NCBI GenBank assembly: GCA_022113835.1
Contig: JAILWY010000014.1
Coordinates: forward strand, 14,753,501 to 14,817,500
Direction of reading: 5' to 3'
Origin: Atopsyche davidsoni
Taxonomy: Eukaryota > Arthropoda > Insecta > Trichoptera > Hydrobiosidae
Length of the DNA: 64,000 nucleotides
Of this stretch, positions 1-12,600 are shown piece after piece; the stretch's first letter is position 1; each line of letters opens with the position of its first letter. The position numbers were made by a program, and so were the translations under genes. Under the pieces are notes generated by a model that saw nothing but the letters and a program-made list of their open reading frames with translations, did not search any database and was not told the DNA's origin.

Positions 1-447
1 CTCGTGCGGCGTTTATTGCTGCACAAAAGCGCATCCCGTCCACGAGTCGCGGCGGCGAGCCTGTCTCTGTGTCGTGCTGAATATTAAATCTTGCACCTTT
101 TTGCATCGAATTGCTGTGAGTGTGTTCGATTTCATAATTTTACGTAACAGTAGATTTTTCAGTAGATATAAACCAGTGAGTGGCGAACTGAGGATCTTTG
201 TTTATACACCGGAAATTTTCTTGCGGAGACAACCCCAACCCCCCCCTTCATGTGTCTCTTACAGGAGAGTGTTGTTAACATTAAATTTTACTAATGATTA
301 TTACAATATATTTTGTGAATCCGATACAGGTTTACTGTGAATATAATATATTTTAGGTAATCGATTCATATTTATTATGTGTGAATCGATAAACTAAAAA
401 TGTATTATGAGCCCAATAACACAGCTCGGGGCTCACGCGCCTGGACA

Positions 448-474
448 GGGAGAGGGGAGGGGAGGGGGGTCGGG
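448..474 (+). repeat. G-rich tract with quadruplex potential
   Basis: Five runs of three or more G lie within 27 bases, separated by one or two bases. This satisfies the usual sequence rule for a G-quadruplex on the plus strand. No function is evident. Confidence 0.55.
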
Positions 475-1530
475 ACCTCTCTGCTGAGAGTCAACGATCT
501 TGTCGACAATCCAATAAAATTTTGTTTAGGGCATGCTTCGAAGCTTTAACAGTTTTGTATAGATTGCAGGCGAAGTTTCCTGATTATCGCATAAATAATT
601 AGGCCATCGCGTTATCGCTCCCCGCACTCTGAGCGGCCAGCTGCGCGGTTATCATATCTCGCTTTTTTCGGTGCCATGTGCTTTCAGGCGCCGGGCCAGA
701 CGCGCCGGCTCCGCGCTGTCCCCGCCCTCCCCGCACTTCTGGGAACTCCAATTATAGCACCTGAACCTTCACCTGGAGATCGAGGCTAACTGTTATTCAT
801 GCATTGCTATTTGTCATGAACGATCAACCGTAACGGGAATTCAATATTGCTAGTTGTATTTTATACTGATTATATCTTATGTTGATTGTAGATTTGTTCT
901 GTTGGCTTTAACCAAAGACTGCAATCATAGTTTTCATATTGGTCAATTAAGTACAAACTTACCCGTATGGGTATTTCTGATTACAGTGCTTTTATTATTG
1001 TTTGTTCTTCAATTCTTCCTTTCTTCTTTTGTTTAAATGTTTTCAGAATGGAATAAAATTCAATAATTGTGGATGCTAAGTAAATATACCTGTTATAAGA
1101 ACAACATAGCAATGTTTGACTTTATTACCACGCACGCGCACAATTACAAAGCGTCACCCAATTGACCGACAAGTTTAAACTACAGACGCTAGTTTTTCTC
1201 CAACATCAAATTGTAATCGCATCAAGTGAAATCCATGTTAGTCTTCGAATTTCGTTCGATTCAATGAAACAAAAAAAATATTGTTTTTTTAAGCTTAGCT
1301 TATTAAATTTCACATCCTCTCTAGCATCGTCAAAGAGAGCACAGATTGAAACGACGCCGACTTGCTGCGTTATCTCGTGCACTGGCGTTGTTTTGACGTT
1401 AGTACAATTAGGCTCGCGGCCGATACATTGGCACGTCGCCGGTTCGTTCACCTTCCATTCACGCCGCGCCTTGCCTGACCCCGGCACTCGCGGCCCAGGC
1501 GAACGAACCCGCATTCAATGCATATTCAAA

Positions 1531-1575
1531 TATATTTATATATATATATATATATATATTTATAATATATAGTAT
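1531..1575. repeat. AT dinucleotide microsatellite
   Basis: An imperfect run of alternating T and A. It is simple sequence without coding capacity and creates a false Tyr-Ile tail in an overlapping open frame. Confidence 0.85.
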
Positions 1576-3609
1576 ATATAAAACGTTTATTAAATTTGAG
1601 TGAAGTGTTGTGAAGAAGAGGATTCTACTTCAATATTATCCTCGTGTGAAATTTTGCATAAATCTCTTCATGACGAGTTGTTTGAAGCTTTCTCAGGTAT
1701 TTATCGGCCAGCGCAGAGCAGCTCTGGGTAATTTCGCTCTAAAATTTATATCATATTTTATTTCAGCACTCATTACCGCGTATGCCTTAATTTGTGCAGC
1801 CCGCACCACCTCAGTCGCGTACCTATAGGTGGATTATTTAATTACTGGTAACGGATTTCCTATCGATGCCTCAATAACCTAACCGACGAGACGTAGGAAT
1901 TTATGTAAATGCTCGCCCTGTTATTGGCCCGCGTACATTTTTGCATAATTTCAAATGTCAAGAAATAAATCATAAAATATTCTTCAGTCGAGGCGGCGTA
2001 AAATTGATTTACTGGGGATAATAATTCGACCATCATCTAAAAAACTCAAATGCTTCAAACTATGTACATACCCACTGTAACTTGACATGTACTGGTGCTA
2101 TTAGAAAGCGGTATTTTTTAGTATCATCAATACGTTACTAATTGATACGGCGTCGTCTTTGTATTACTTTGCAAAATGATGAATGTACATTCAATCTCAC
2201 ACCACTATTGTTGTAATTACTGTAAACAAATGAACTAAAAATAGTGTGAATTAGCGCGGAGTGATAAACAGCTGCACAGCCGGCGGCGCGCACTGCACTC
2301 GCAATAGCTGCCTGACAAAGAAGTGACTCGTGAACACGTATTGGTAAACGACTGCCGCGTGGTTGGCTAGTAACTGACTATTTTTCTGAAATTCTTGAAT
2401 CTAGAGAGACCCGAGTATGATCACAGCGGACGGTACATCTGCCCCTAGGCTTTTTAGTTCTAAATATTTTTGGGGTAAACTTTGCTTGTTTATACTTTCT
2501 TCGTTCATTTTTTACACCCCCCTCCCTCTGCCCCTGTACTTGCGGTTGATCTACCGATTCGGTGAACTTATTTTGTAAAATTTTATACTCTGCCGTCAGA
2601 TCGATCTCTGAGTAGCGCATAATTGACAAAAAATCAAGTATTAGTGGTGTAGACAAATTATATCCAGAAATTAGTATAATGCAAAATAAAAATACTGTCC
2701 ATAAATACCCAAAGTTCGTTTTCCATAAACAGTAAATTATCCTGTTTTAATTTTTTTCTGTAAGTTTTTTCATGTTACTTGTTTATTTAAAGTGACAAAA
2801 AATTAAAAAAAGAAACCTACATCGTTTCACAGCGAGTGCTGTATGCATCAATACGGTTTTTCTTAAAATATTTCTTAAAATGCTTCCGGTCGGAACAGAT
2901 TTTTTTTGAGGAAAGTAATTAAAATCGCTTTAGTATAATATAATAAGCTAAAATGCACCGTTTTAAACTGCTAACCCGTTGATTGCTGCATTTGTTTTTA
3001 CCGCTACTCTTGAGTTTTTAATTAGTTTCAAAATTCGCCAGTGAATGCATTTTTGCAACGCTTCATGGCCCGCTGGTGTATTTTTACATTTTATTAATTT
3101 TGCAGCGATTATCCGCGTCGGCTCGTAGAAAAACCACCGCCGAGAGCGCTCGTCTAGTGTCGTTGAAAAAATAACCACCGTTGCTCCGAAATTTTTCGAC
3201 TTTTTTGATCTGGTTTTTTTATTTTAAAAATCAAGAAAAACTAATGAAAAAACATTTGAGATAGCACTAAAATTCGCATACGAACTATGTATTGGTGTAT
3301 TATTTTATGCGTTGTGTATCATATATGGAAGACATCGTACTCAACTCAATGAGGAGTTTGAACGTCTCACTCGGGAAGCGAGTCTGTAGAAGGGTCTAAT
3401 CATATTGTTGGTGGGAACGCGCCCAGAAGATATCCATTTTATATCCTGTCCTTTAAACTAAGAATTAAATTAATTTTCATGTAAGGACTGTTTAGGTGTA
3501 GCCGGAATTAAATATAGTCTATACGGTTGTATATTAAACACACCATTTTCATTGTCTAGCCGTGTTCGATGACTCGAGTCGATGCTTTCATTCGGCTGAT
3601 TACTGACTA

Positions 3610-3635
3610 GCTTTGTTCTCCTGTTGCAGGTGAGT
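3610..3635 (+). promoter_or_regulatory. Candidate recursive splice site (zero-length exon)
   Basis: A T/C-rich tract (gctttgttctcctgttg) runs straight into CAG at 3627-3629 and then GTGAGT at 3630-3635. A 3' splice site is therefore fused to a consensus 5' splice site with no exon between them. This is the signature of ratcheting points known in very long insect introns, where the intron is removed in steps and the joining site leaves no trace in the mRNA. The strand matches the TRIM-NHL gene downstream. Which intron it serves is not known, because no exon is identified upstream of it. Confidence 0.55.
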
Positions 3636-6600
3636 ACTCCCCACCGCACCTCCCCGCGGTCCCTCCGGCGCACGAGGCGACCCGCGCGTCAGGCCGGCTT
3701 ATTTTTAGCACTGTTCTCTACATCCGTGTTTTCGTCGGTTCTCATTATTTCTTTATTCAAAATGACCGGCAAAATCCTCGATAAGTCAAAAAAAAATTTT
3801 TTGAGGTGCGCACCTCGCGCCCCGCCCGTGGCTGCAGTGATGCGCAATATACGAGTGACGGGTAAATAAACACAACGACGATCGCTATTTTACGTTCGTA
3901 CGTTTCTCTTGTTGAGTCTTAATAATTATCAGTATATGTACTACTATATTTATGTAAGCTAATGCTTTGCACTTGTTTGATTGGAAAGTCGTAGGCGACG
4001 CGGTGGTATCGTGTGTTTTAAAACAAACTATCACCGGGGAGTGCGGACGGAAGTACAATCGTGCTAATAAGTCTGGAAATGTCCGGCCGTCGGAGCAACG
4101 ACGGGCGGCGACTCAGGAAGGAAGGCGGGCCAATCAAAATAAATTTAAATCGAACAAAATGTATGAACATCCATACACACCGACAAATTCTCAGGACAGT
4201 GTGCCCGCAGGCTTCGAATAAAAATTATATTCTTTCTTTGTTTTGTAACTTCTACAGTATATCCGTATGCGTATAATAAACGAGTATATACGAGTATGTA
4301 TATATATATATAATGCATAATACCTGCTGTGACTAACATTGAGACATCAGCCTAATTCATCCGGGTACATTATCCAAACAGTTATATTTATAAAAACCGT
4401 TTGCTTACATATTTTTTTAGGTAATCGGGGGGAGGGGGGGGGGGGTATGTGTCATCACACTAACAATTCACCTGAGGTGTAAACAAATCGTGGTTGGAAA
4501 TATTTATGTATTCCTTGAGCGGCCATCGCTCGTGACACCGGGCGAGGATCTGCGTTGCGATATTGCATATCGGCGGTTAGCTTGCAGTGGAAAATTTCTG
4601 AGATTCGTAAATAATAATGAGTAATTCAGTTAACGCCTTAGAGTATTCGCAACATACTCCTCGAGAAGAAAGAATTTTTTTTTACCAGTTATGATTATCT
4701 CGGAATGCTTAGGACGCATAGCGGCGAGTATTTGGTATTTTGTAAATACCGGCACGAGGCGCGCCCGCCGAGGCCGAAACGAGGAAACTCATCACTATCG
4801 ATTATCTCATTACTGCGCTATGTTTACGTTTTTTGCAAATGCCTCTCCCCTGCTGGACACGCTCGATCGCCACATCCTCGAACAATTTTTTTCCCAATCA
4901 AAGTAATCGTTCATCGATTTGTAATACTTCAATACGATGTTGAATTTATTTCAAGTCAAATTTTACGCCACTGTATTTTTTGTGTTGCATTTGGACAACA
5001 ACAAGTTTTCACATTTAATATTTTCGCCAGAAATCCGATTTATTATTTAAAACAGTGCAAATGGGAAAGAGAATATCCATAAAAGAGGATAATACAACAC
5101 CGATGATGTAACAGCACCCTGTTGTTGATGTGTTACAAAATTGTAAAAACTTTCAATTAAAAATGATAAATGACCTTTTTCACTACATAAATATTTTAAA
5201 AATCTAATCATAAGCTTTGAAGAAGTGCTTCTGAATTGTACCAAAAATTATCATCAGCAGAATAAGAAATTTTGTATACTTACTGAAATCCAGCTGCAAT
5301 GAGAGAGAAAAGATCCGAAGTATTTACAAAGTTTTTAATACAATAATTGCGTTTTGTTCTCATGCTGCGTCCGAACCGTGAAAGTAGTTTTGGATTCGCG
5401 GATTTTCCATCGCCATTTCCTTTGTCCGCGTCCGCGAGCAAAAAGCGCGCCGCAAAAAGCCCTCTCCTTGTACTCTATTCTGTTCCGATTCGCCTCACTC
5501 CGCGTCAGTCCGACCGTCCTACTCGGAGTCCGTCCCCGCCCCCTGAAGTTCGTGCTTGTTTATTTACGAACAACTGAGTTTTTTCAACACCTGGTGGGGA
5601 GACTCTTTGTTGATAGAGAAATTTGTATGCGCCGAAAATGACGTGAGAAGATTATCGTAATCAATAAGATGTATACTCGAATGGAAGATCGATCAAGTCG
5701 ATATAAAGCGGATTTAAGAAAGTAATGATACAATTTCGTATTTCACCGTAGCTGCCTTTTTCAGGTTCGAAGACCGTGCTTTGCGAAATAAGAGCGACCT
5801 CTCCCGTCACCGAAGCGTGGCCCCCTCGTCGATGACTCGCGGCACGCAATGCATTCAACGCTTGGATCGTATCGAGCGCTCGGAGAGAGATGGCGAGCTG
5901 ACAGGCAGCATCAGTCTGACATTCGCCAAATAATAGAAAATAGCCCTCGCTCGGAGACGTTACCGAGTACCCGATCTCAGGACGAGTTGCTCCGTCATAT
6001 TCGAGACTTTTTTTTATCTTTCTTTCTATTGTTATCTTTTTCTCTCTTATGTTGAGAAATTTGAGAGTGCCTTGAAATGGAGCCATAACATTCCAGTAAC
6101 TCGTTTTTTCGTCTCTTTTAATTTAAATGCATTGATTAATCGTGATTATAAATCCCCAGATTGATTATCTCAGTTCAATACACAGTTGCATCTGCAATTA
6201 TACAGATTCAACTGGAAGTACGTTGTTGCGAATAATTTAAAATACCAAAGCAGGCGCTCGATCTCGGGGCCAGTACGACGCGCTGCCCGCCTGCGACCAA
6301 ACACTCCCGTCGGCCGCGCAGCCGCATTCTCATCTCCTGGCGCCCCTCCAAGTGACGGAGTGCCCAGGCCTAGCCTGCCTAGCCTGCCTCTCCTGGATCC
6401 GGGAATTCCCCGGCTACCGGGGCACGCGGGGCCGCAAGTCTTTGGACATTTATATACTTTCCAAACTTGATAAGCTTTATTGTAATAATACCTCATTAGC
6501 TTCGTTATGTGAGGAGTGATTTGTCACAGTTGGGCACTAACCCACCCCCCTTTAATCGAATCTTTGACCGACTGATCTTCCCCGCAAATGTACTGCATTC

Positions 6601-9600
6601 TTTAAACTCGCGATGAGATGCAATGGCTTCGTCGTCCTTTTTGTGGAAATTCGCAGATGTCAGTTATCTTTTTATAAATTCCACCCAGCTGAACCTCGAT
6701 TGAATCCGGAGGCGGCCCTCGATGCCCTCCTTGACTCGGCGGCGGGGTGCGGAGGCAGGGCTCTGCATTAATAATGTATTGTTAAAAAAATGTAAAAGTT
6801 TTTTCTAGATAAGCATAGATGTTTCCAAAAATACATAAAAATAAATAAGTTGACCTCTAAGTATAATTATTAGTAAGGTTAATTTCCATTCGTAAAATAT
6901 GTGTAAACTACAATGTCGTAATTGATACATTAAATGAATTCGTCCGTATGTGAGTCGACATGCGAGTGACCCTCCTCTTCCCTCTTTTCTTAGAACTACT
7001 CCTCGTAGACCCCTCGTAAATCTCTAACCCGCCGATCCCCAGCCTCCCATCCCGGCAATGGGGAATCGGGACGCGCGTGAGATATGCATATGGCGTCCGT
7101 GCGCTGTGTTCTTTCAGGAACCTTTCCCCATGAGAGACATCTTAACTTGGATAGTTTAAGGAAAGAGTATAAACCTCACTACCCTCAAAATAGTTGAGTG
7201 TATAAAATATGCAGGCGGTCAGAATCAATGGCGACCGTGTGCGATTAATAACGCATTCGATGTTGCCTCGTATCAGGTAAAAGTTTTTCTCGAAGTGTCT
7301 TTTGCTTTGAAACTGAAACATTTTACGTTATAAATTTGCTGCAGTTAAACAGGATGCCGACGGAAACTCGATGGCCATGACTACTATCACAGACTGCAAT
7401 CAAACTGTTATTTTATGATTTAGTCGCATTTTGTAGGTCGAGTTTGAAAGCCGAGGGTTTATCTGATGAATACCCTGAATTTCACGTAACTAATAAATAC
7501 CATACAACTAATCGGCCGCTGTAGAGGATCCCGCACGAACTTTTCGCTCTATTTCTCAAATAATTATCTTTATAAAATGTAATTTGTTATGTTTTTTTAA
7601 GTTGAATTATAATTTAATAGCAACAAATTATGTGCAATCGATTCGGCGGAACCTTTTTTTGACGTTTTTTTCGTTAAGCTAAATTTAATTTTATGGTCTG
7701 AAATAACCGAGCTGAGGATGGAGCGACGACCGGTAACCGAGGCCCGCGGTTTTCCTCCGCCTGCAGTATGCACGGTTTGAATTGAACTTGCGCTCGGACA
7801 CGCTGTTTCAAAAGTATTTTTTTAAATTTAATTTATATGTTCTCTTAATTTACTTTATTTCAGTGTCAAAATTTTTCATTTTTGAATCAATTTTCATCTT
7901 CCTTCCTTGAAATTTATTATATAAACTAAATTTCACGGCAGGCGTAGATTCTTTAGCTTTTCAATATCGCAGCAAGACCCTCAGCTAGCTCAACTGAGCT
8001 GCGTTTCTTCCTCCACGAATATGTACAATGTACACAGCTCTGCAGTTGGTCTGGTGCTGCTCACTTGTGGATATTCCTATTTTTTATTTCTTCTGAAGGT
8101 CATTGTCATTTTTCTCATGATGTTTGTTGTGATGAATCATGCAGTTTTTCATTTATCTGTATCTTATTCTTCTTATTTTGCATTATACATTCCTTTATAC
8201 TCAATATAGCATTTTTTTAAATATATAATTATTTAATTCTGCGAAAAACCCGGGATTTCCTTTCATGTCAACTGAATATTTTATACGTTATTATATAAGG
8301 CGATCACTCAGGGCTGCCATAAAAATATAAATAGACTGGAGTTTTGTGATAATTTAATAATAAAAAAAAACACCATATATGTATGCTGCAAATCGTTACG
8401 CTAGCTCTCACGGGTGAGCTAGCGTTTATGTAAGCCTGAGTCCGCTTCCTCGTGGTCGTCAATTTTCGAAGGATGCATGAGGTGACAGCCCTCTTTCTTG
8501 CATTGCCTCGTGGCTGGAGAATCACAGCAAAAAACTTGGGTTGTGAGAACTGGCGTCCTACTGTTCGGATGGTGTATTTATTATACTTATTTTTTACGAT
8601 TTTATAATCTAACAAGAATCTAATATCTACAGCATACGTCGGCAATGTAATTATTGCATGGGAAGGTACGAGTATTAATCTCGCCTTGTTTAACAATATT
8701 AGTTTTTTATATTCTAAATATAAGAGGTTAAAAATTAGAAAATATATTTTTTAAACTTAACGCCAATAAATTATAGTTTATCCATGCCTTCTCTCATAAA
8801 TTATTGTTAACAACACAATACACGCAACGAATCACTGTACGCTCCAAAATATTTTTTACACATTAAAAATACACAGTATATGTAAAGAGATTTTTCCGAA
8901 TGCATTTCAGTATATGTAAATTGAGTATCAATTGCATACATCTTATAGAAATACACACAACTGTATTTAGTGTACCTAACTCTAAAAATAATTTGGGATG
9001 TTTGTAAACTTCCGTGAACATTTCTTCTTTTTTGAGACATTGTCATTAATTAATCGACCGAGTTCCCAGAGGTAGCGAGGCGGCGAGCAGCCATCCTCTG
9101 CAGGACGGCTCCTGCTCCTATTCCTGGAGCCCGGCCGCGCGTGCTGGAGGCGACTTCCTCGCGTTATTTATACCCGGCGCGCTGCGTCAGGAATAAAGTC
9201 TTCAGTTTTATTTCGTGACACCTTCTCGCCTCGCGGGTCTCGTGAATACCCCTCGTCGAATCGGATAGCGTGTTATGTCGCCCGGTCAGATCAATCGATG
9301 CCGTCTCCGTCGTATATCTATTCAAAAAACACATTACGTATTTCACTCCACTTTTTTTTTATTCGATCTCGTGGTTTTTGCGATTGACATCTCCGTCTGT
9401 CCGTCTCCGCTTCTCAGGTCCATTGCGTAGGCCACAAATATAAAACGCCGACTTTTCGTGTTGCCGTTGTGCACTCACCGACGGTAGAAAGTAAATTGAA
9501 GATACCAGCATAAATTTTATAATTGACATATTTAATATCTAGTCTTACCTGTTTTTTTTGTCTTGTCGGTTTGTCAGGGTCTCGCGTATATGTAAGATAA

Positions 9601-12600
9601 CGCATATACGTTATTTGAAAACCTGCCAAGTCACTTGTATTTTTTTGTCTTTATAGAAAAATTATTGTAATTTTGAATATGTGAATCCTCTTTTTGCATG
9701 CCGCCCGCAGGCTCAAAACATTAATGTTGAGATAATTTATATAAAGACCACATTACTCATTCTAAACTGTTATATGCCTTGTTATTTAGAAAGCCACTTC
9801 AGAAAACCTACATTAGGATATATTTTTATTCTTGATAAGGTTTTGTCTTTCTATAACGAATCCTATGCCCGGTTCCCAATCTGAAAACCAGCAGTTGGTA
9901 AATAATTGCGCTATCCTACCATAAGCGCCAAACTGTGAGGCGGAAATATCTTACTAATACTTGTCCAGTGATTACATTACCACGTATACACGTGTCGCAA
10001 CGTTGTTATGTTACAATTTATACACACCTCACGCACCTCGCTCCAGAGTGTCTACACTGTTTACGACATATCGCCTGAGACGTTAACTGCATTCGGATGC
10101 GAGAGACATCAAAATGCAACTGATACGGCATCTCGTTTTTCTACTGCAACTCAATCGCCCGGCGATTGGCAGGTGTGAGGCTGCGGCGGCGTCTCTCCCA
10201 CCTGTACCTGTGGAGTCGCTCTCCGCTGCCTGCAAATAAAGCAGCGGAAGGAGGCTGAGAACCCGTGAATGGAATATTGATATCTTCTTTTCAGAAATGT
10301 CAGATAACACGTTTGGGCTATTTATTTTATGTTTCTTTTTTGGTTTTATTAATATTTATGAGGTGATATCTTGATCAACGCCATTGTGATGTCAGTCCAT
10401 ACACGGTGACATGAATATTTTTATTATTTCACGCTTGATTTCATAGTTTTTTTTTGTGTTTTGATTCAATGTTAGCATTAGTTTGCCGCGTATCATTATA
10501 GCGTTTGAACGGACGCATTTCGTTTGGATACAATTTACATTCACGGACATTAACAGATTTTCATAAATAAAAATTAAGTAATATGTCCAATTACGGACAA
10601 CAATTTTTTCATTGACTTAATCTAGGTTGGTATATGTTATCATAAATAATAAAGTTTAAACAAAATAAGCTCCAAACTAATAACAATAAACGGTTTAACA
10701 CTGGTATATAAAATCTATAGATTATCTCTAATTTTAAAGGTCGTAAATATCCACTTAGGCTTATTGCTTTAGATTAGGGTTAGTTACTAATAACTACGCA
10801 ATATGCATTAAATAGATCAATTTGAAGTAACGTCAATTAAAAATCAGATATAATTAAAAATAATCTAAGTTCATTGCTACTTTTTTTGTGTAACATTGCT
10901 TTTATACCATATTTCCTTTTTCGTTGGATGTACACTAAAATATTTTTCTTAGTCAAACAGTCATGAAATTACGGAAAACAGTAATTCAAGAATAGAGGAC
11001 GATGTATTTTTAAATTTTTTTTAAAAATAATTTTGTGACTAGGCTTACCATGCCTAGTGTAGATGTGAAATATTTCAATAAATCAACTCTGAATCGAATA
11101 CATTAATTTTAAATTTACCGTCGGTTGCATTGTATTGTTGCATATCACTTATGATTTTTAACAGGCTCCATCTAGGTTGCTTAAACTCATTCCTCTTTAA
11201 CGATTGTAGTTCGTATTATAATAGTCAAATGCGTCGGGGGCGAACGTCAGGAACAGTCATAAACATCACTTAAGCGCTGACTAATTGCGTGAGCGCGCGT
11301 CCTGGCCGCGCAGGAAGCCTTTGTCCAAACAAGCCGGCGTCCTCAGCGTCAGCCGCGCCGGATCTTATCGATAAATCTTTTCGAACCCGCTTGATGCTAT
11401 TTATTATTATCTACGGTTGTCACTCACAACAGCCCGGTCTACTAAGCAGCACTCCCTATTTATAACAAAGATAATAGTCAAATGGTGTTGTAAGCGCTGT
11501 CTTTGAAAGTCAAAATCGGTTACCACAAATTTTACATTCGTAATTGAGACATTTAGTTAAATTGCCTTCATTTTTATAACTGTCGCTGGTGTGCAGTGGA
11601 TTTCACATCTAGACACCAAATCCAAAATATACCGTAAGATTGGCGCAGGGTACTTACAATATATTTAAACATGTCAGTATAATTGTTACGAGTAGACGAC
11701 ATTTTTTTGGTGTCAATTTTGTTGGAAAAGTATAAATTAAAGTTGTGGTTTTAAATTTTTACCAGATATTTAAAGTAGATGCAGTGCTTTGCGGCAACTC
11801 GTCATTGAAATCTGTCATGTAGTAATCAAAATAGATTTCAATTTAAAGTGTTTACAAAAATATAACCTTCATAAGGTCTCTTATCTCTTGACTTTTAACA
11901 CCGCGAACACTGCATTTTTTTTGCACAATAAAAGCAGGGACGGCCTGCGTTATGACAAGAATAAACTCTTACTATTGTATATTTACTACGTATCGTGCCT
12001 CTTGATTCTCGGTTTCGATACCAAATGGAACCAATGATGTTTTTTCAATCATATAAAATTACACAACATGATTATCTTCCATAAATGTGTTCATTACTTT
12101 AAATGACACGTATTAGTATGATAATGTGATTCTGTTTGCTCCAATAACATGTAGAATCGCCGGTGACGTCAGACGGTAGTTTGCCGAACAGGTTTGCGCG
12201 TCTCCGCCGTGACGCCGCGCTTGATCGATCACGAGTCGCAAGCCGCACCGACTCCCTGCATATTAGATTTTATTACCGCGTAAACGCTTGTCCTTTGTGT
12301 GTTGCTTAACTTGCTAAAATTAAATATTTTAAAGCATATATAGCTTTCGAGTGTGGCCTCTTTGATCGCACCTTTAGAAAACAATGGAATCTTTTACAAG
12401 TTTCTAAAAAAAGTTTAACATTACTGTATAGCTATGTAAATATCTCTAAATTAAAATTAACTGTCTGTAATGAACGTTGACGTAATTTCGTTTTATTCAA
12501 ATTGAAGATATTCATGTCTTTTTAAAATTCCTCCCCTTGAATGCACGATCTTTGCTCTCTCTCTCTCTCTCGGATTGACAAACAAGAGGCGGATTATCTG

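Larger units (their letters stand above)
1..3609. other. Noncoding AT-rich DNA, likely upstream flank or 5' intron
   Basis: I see no recognisable coding exon. Open frames are short and lack family motifs or coding-like composition. The stretch holds a G-rich tract at 448-474 and an AT dinucleotide repeat at 1531-1575. A recursive splice site immediately downstream suggests that at least its distal part is transcribed as plus-strand intron. That is an inference. Confidence 0.5.

Noticed and set aside
5661..6086. 141-codon minus-strand open frame
   Set aside because: No recognisable motif, no neighbouring exons, and no compositional change at its ends.
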